A DNA stretch of 10,864 nucleotides from assembly GCA_004325065.1 (NCBI GenBank), contig PITI01000562.1, positions 1 to 10,864 on the forward strand, written 5' to 3'. The position numbers were made by a program, and so were the translations under genes. Within the stretch, counting starts at the first letter, position 1; the number at the start of each line of letters is the position of its first letter. Shown one piece after another: positions 9,259 to 10,864 of this stretch. Source of the DNA: Hamiltosporidium magnivora. Lineage: Eukaryota > Microsporidia > Dubosqiidae. The notes under the pieces were generated by a model, which saw only the letters and a list, made by a program, of their open reading frames with translations, ran no database searches and was not told where the DNA came from.

Positions 9259-9300
9259 TGTATTTCCTAAAAAGGAATTAGTGTGTATTTCCTAAAAAGG
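9259..9300. repeat. two-copy 17-bp direct repeat, period 25
   Basis: TGTATTTCCTAAAAAGG occurs at 9259-9275 and again at 9284-9300, separated by eight bases. No wider array surrounds it and no function is suggested by the context. Confidence 0.9.
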
Positions 9301-10017
9301 TATATTTTGAACCACATTAAATATATTTTTTTTAGAAATTCTTCTATTTACCATTCAGAAAGCTCTTTTTTAGAGCGTTAAAAATTGGTTTGGTTTAATA
9401 GAATACTATATACCAAGCTAAATCTTTTACATATTTAAAATAGAATCAAAGACAACTTAAATTCAACTGTAAGCACTTTTAAAGACGTAGTTTCTACTTT
9501 ATTCTTTTATTGAATATATTTAATAATTTACTAAATAATCGTTTTAAAATATTATAAATAGTATTCCCTTAAACATTTCTGGTGACCAACTTATTAAAAA
9601 TCTGAGAATTTTATTGATTTCTCAATTCTATTGGTAGGAAAAAATATTATGAGATTTATTAACTAGAAAAATATCTCGATATTATTATACATTACCGTTG
9701 TGATAATTCCTTATGTGATAACCATGATAGGTATTGTGATTAAAAACCATAACAGATGCATTAAAAGGCTTCGAGTACGAATAAATGTATAGATAAAAAT
9801 TCAATCTTCTCCTTAAAGACAGTCGAAACATATACTTTGAAAGATAAAGAGTATTTGATCAGGATAAAATACTGAAGAGAGTGGAAGAAGACCTAACTAG
9901 TGTTATACAAAAACCAAAAAGTACACGAGAAAAAAATACTATTCATTAGAGTTAAAGTAACGCGAATGTTGTGTTAATAGGAAAGAAAAAATCTTTATTC
10001 TATAAATTAAATCTCGT

Positions 10018-10032
10018 AACTACATTTGAGCA
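10018..10032. repeat. left target-site duplication of the retroelement
   Basis: AACTACATTTGAGCA here is repeated exactly at 10272-10286, on the other side of the 239-bp insertion. A 15-bp duplication is typical of insertion by target-primed reverse transcription. Confidence 0.9.
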
Positions 10033-10271
10033 TCCCCACCATGTCGGGAGCAGAATTAGCTTGGAGTATTCTCTGTTTTTCGTAAGAGGCGATTAAAAGG
10101 GACTGATCCTTCATGTTGAGGTTGGGCGTAGGGCTAACAACCCACCCTTTTAAAAATACTTTGTGACGAAACCCGATAAGTAAACATTTTCATTGGAAAA
10201 AGACCGGTGGGCGGTATTACCAAGGGAGGCCAAGGCTCGCACAGGGCTGTGGTGCCAAGGATGAATAAATA
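10033..10271 (+). mobile_element. short internally deleted non-LTR retrotransposon (I/ingi-like ends)
   Basis: The 239-bp insert is bounded by perfect 15-bp direct repeats and ends in an A-rich AATAAATA tail, the structure of a LINE-mobilised copy. The left part, with words such as CGTAAGAGGCGATTAAAAGG and GGGCGTAGGGCTAACAACCC, resembles the 5' leader I associate with I/ingi-type LINEs of arthropods. The right part (CCAAGGCTCGCACAGGGCTGTGGTGCCAAGG minus its ends, from about 10205) resembles the 3' end of such elements, where GGGCTGT...GCCA precedes a short A-rich repeat. The endonuclease and reverse transcriptase region is absent, so this copy is non-autonomous. A small hairpin GGTTG...CAACC (10120-10124 with 10138-10142) lies in the leader. 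GC is far above the flanks. Family naming is from memory of sequence style; the insertion structure itself is seen directly. Confidence 0.8.
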
Positions 10272-10286
10272 AACTACATTTGAGCA
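10272..10286. repeat. right target-site duplication of the retroelement
   Basis: This is an exact copy of 10018-10032, directly after the A-rich tail. No mismatch between the two copies implies a fairly recent insertion. Confidence 0.9.
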
Positions 10287-10639
10287 ATTGACAATAAACA
10301 TAAAATAAGCATCGGGTTTTGATAAAAAAAAGTGGTAAGAATTTAAACGAAAAATATTTATAAATCAAAAGAAAATCTATATTCGAATAAAATGTTTATC
10401 AAGTAATAATTAAATATTTATTAAATATATAATTTCTTTCTGTTCCTCAATTTAATTAATCCCTCATTTTTAGCGTTCCTTTCCCTACAGTGAAAACAAA
10501 AACCACGAGTGAATTATAGATTCTCCAAATCAATCCCTTTATTCTTCCTAATCATACCCCTCTATCTAATCACTTCATTTCTCCTTTAATTTCCCCTTTA
10601 TTTCTTTTAAATATTTAATTTTTATTTAAAATTTATTTT
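10287..10639. other. AT-rich spacer, pyrimidine-rich near the next gene
   Basis: No gene is seen. From about 10440 to 10610 the + strand is rich in T and C (many CCTTT, CCCTC and TTCC words), leading into the start at 10643. This may be the upstream region of that gene; no discrete promoter element can be named. Confidence 0.45.
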
Positions 10640-10642
10640 CCC
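10640..10642 (+). promoter_or_regulatory. CCC-type motif directly before start codon
   Basis: CCC immediately precedes the ATG at 10643 after a long A/T stretch, matching the arrangement at 3523-3526. It supports this start and the microsporidian reading of the window. Confidence 0.6.
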
Positions 10643-10864
10643 ATGGAATTAGAAAAATCACTGATATTTTCATTTGTATTTGGTTCATTATGTTTCGGTT
10701 ATTTAATTATATTGCAATATATAATTAAAAGTAATTATAATACTTTTGTATTCACACATACACTATTTGTATCTATTATATCATTTATTTTGAATTTTAT
10801 AGGACGAGATAGAAAAGTGAGCATTATACAGATTATTCCTATAATATTTTCTATTTTATATGGT
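10643..10864 (+). CDS. partial multi-span membrane protein, possibly a UDP-GlcNAc-type nucleotide-sugar transporter
   Basis: An ATG preceded by CCC opens 74 codons that run off the right edge without a stop. Hydrophobic segments fall at about residues 6-28, 35-53 and 61-74 and onward, separated by short basic loops (IIKSNYN and GRDRK), so this is a polytopic membrane protein. The order of features recalls the N-terminus of UAA/SLC35B transporters, which carry UDP-N-acetylglucosamine into the ER or Golgi: VF...C early in the first span, a Lys before the loop, then F-[T/A]-[H/Q]-x-LF-[V/I] in the second span (here FTHTLFVSII), then a GR...K loop. Such a transporter could supply glycan synthesis, but that is inference. 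The likeness is by eye against remembered family patterns; other drug/metabolite-transporter families remain possible. At least two thirds of the protein would lie outside the window. Confidence 0.7.
   Translation, partial: MELEKSLIFSFVFGSLCFGYLIILQYIIKSNYNTFVFTHTLFVSIISFILNFIGRDRKVSIIQIIPIIFSILYG

Larger units (their letters stand above)
5225..10017. other. gene-free AT-rich spacer
   Basis: No reading frame longer than about 65 codons appears on either strand, and none has the CCC start signature. Visible items are a T17 run (5834-5850), a 16-bp perfect palindrome (5502-5517), a GGGG-ATG-CCCC hairpin in an AT-rich setting (about 7553-7563), a two-copy 17-bp repeat (9259-9300) and small hairpins near 9190-9220 and 9362-9376. 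No tRNA or rRNA could be recognised. Weak sequence resemblance between about 7576-7756 and 9067-9295 may mark old diverged repeats. Confidence 0.6.

Noticed and set aside
10150..10368. 72-codon minus-strand frame.
   Set aside because: It lies antisense across the retroelement end, its duplication and flanking spacer, so it cannot be a conserved gene.

Overview
The window looks like nuclear DNA from a gene-poor, AT-rich eukaryote, most likely a microsporidian with an expanded genome. Three signs support this. Both credible protein-coding starts have a run of C directly before the ATG (CCCC at 3523-3526, CCC at 10640-10642), a start signature described for microsporidian genes. The main gene has no visible intron, and an AATAAA poly(A) signal sits four bases after its stop. 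The rest is very AT-rich spacer carrying a short retrotransposon copy. The assignment is an inference; an arthropod host or another AT-rich eukaryote is not excluded.

Left part (1-2990). The window opens inside a 44-bp tandem repeat (1-139). A possible decayed reading frame follows (about 180-392), then a GC-richer island (about 390-760, roughly 43% GC by hand count for 421-720) with small hairpins and no convincing ORF. A small minus-strand reading frame with a signal-peptide-like start lies at 771-1032. From 1033 to 2990 I see no supportable gene, but GC remains higher than in the spacer further right.

Centre (3527-5224). One recognisable gene occupies this stretch. It encodes about 565 residues: an N-terminal signal peptide, a long Lys/Glu/Asn/Phe/Ile-rich domain of unknown function and a C-terminal membrane anchor. 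The frame is broken six times. Each break can be placed in or beside a homopolymer run, with three net losses and three net gains of one base, and I found no isolated substitution-type stop in the working frame. That pattern suggests uncorrected long-read indels or a very young pseudogene.

Right part (5225-10864). About 4.8 kb has no supportable gene, only weak repeats, a T17 run and palindromes. At 10018-10286 lies a 239-bp non-LTR retrotransposon copy flanked by a perfect 15-bp target-site duplication. It joins what look like the 5' leader and 3' end of an I/ingi-like LINE, with the coding interior missing. At 10643 a multi-membrane-span protein starts and runs off the right edge; its N-terminus resembles UDP-GlcNAc (UAA/SLC35B) transporters. 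The two genes share only the start signature, and nothing suggests they act together.
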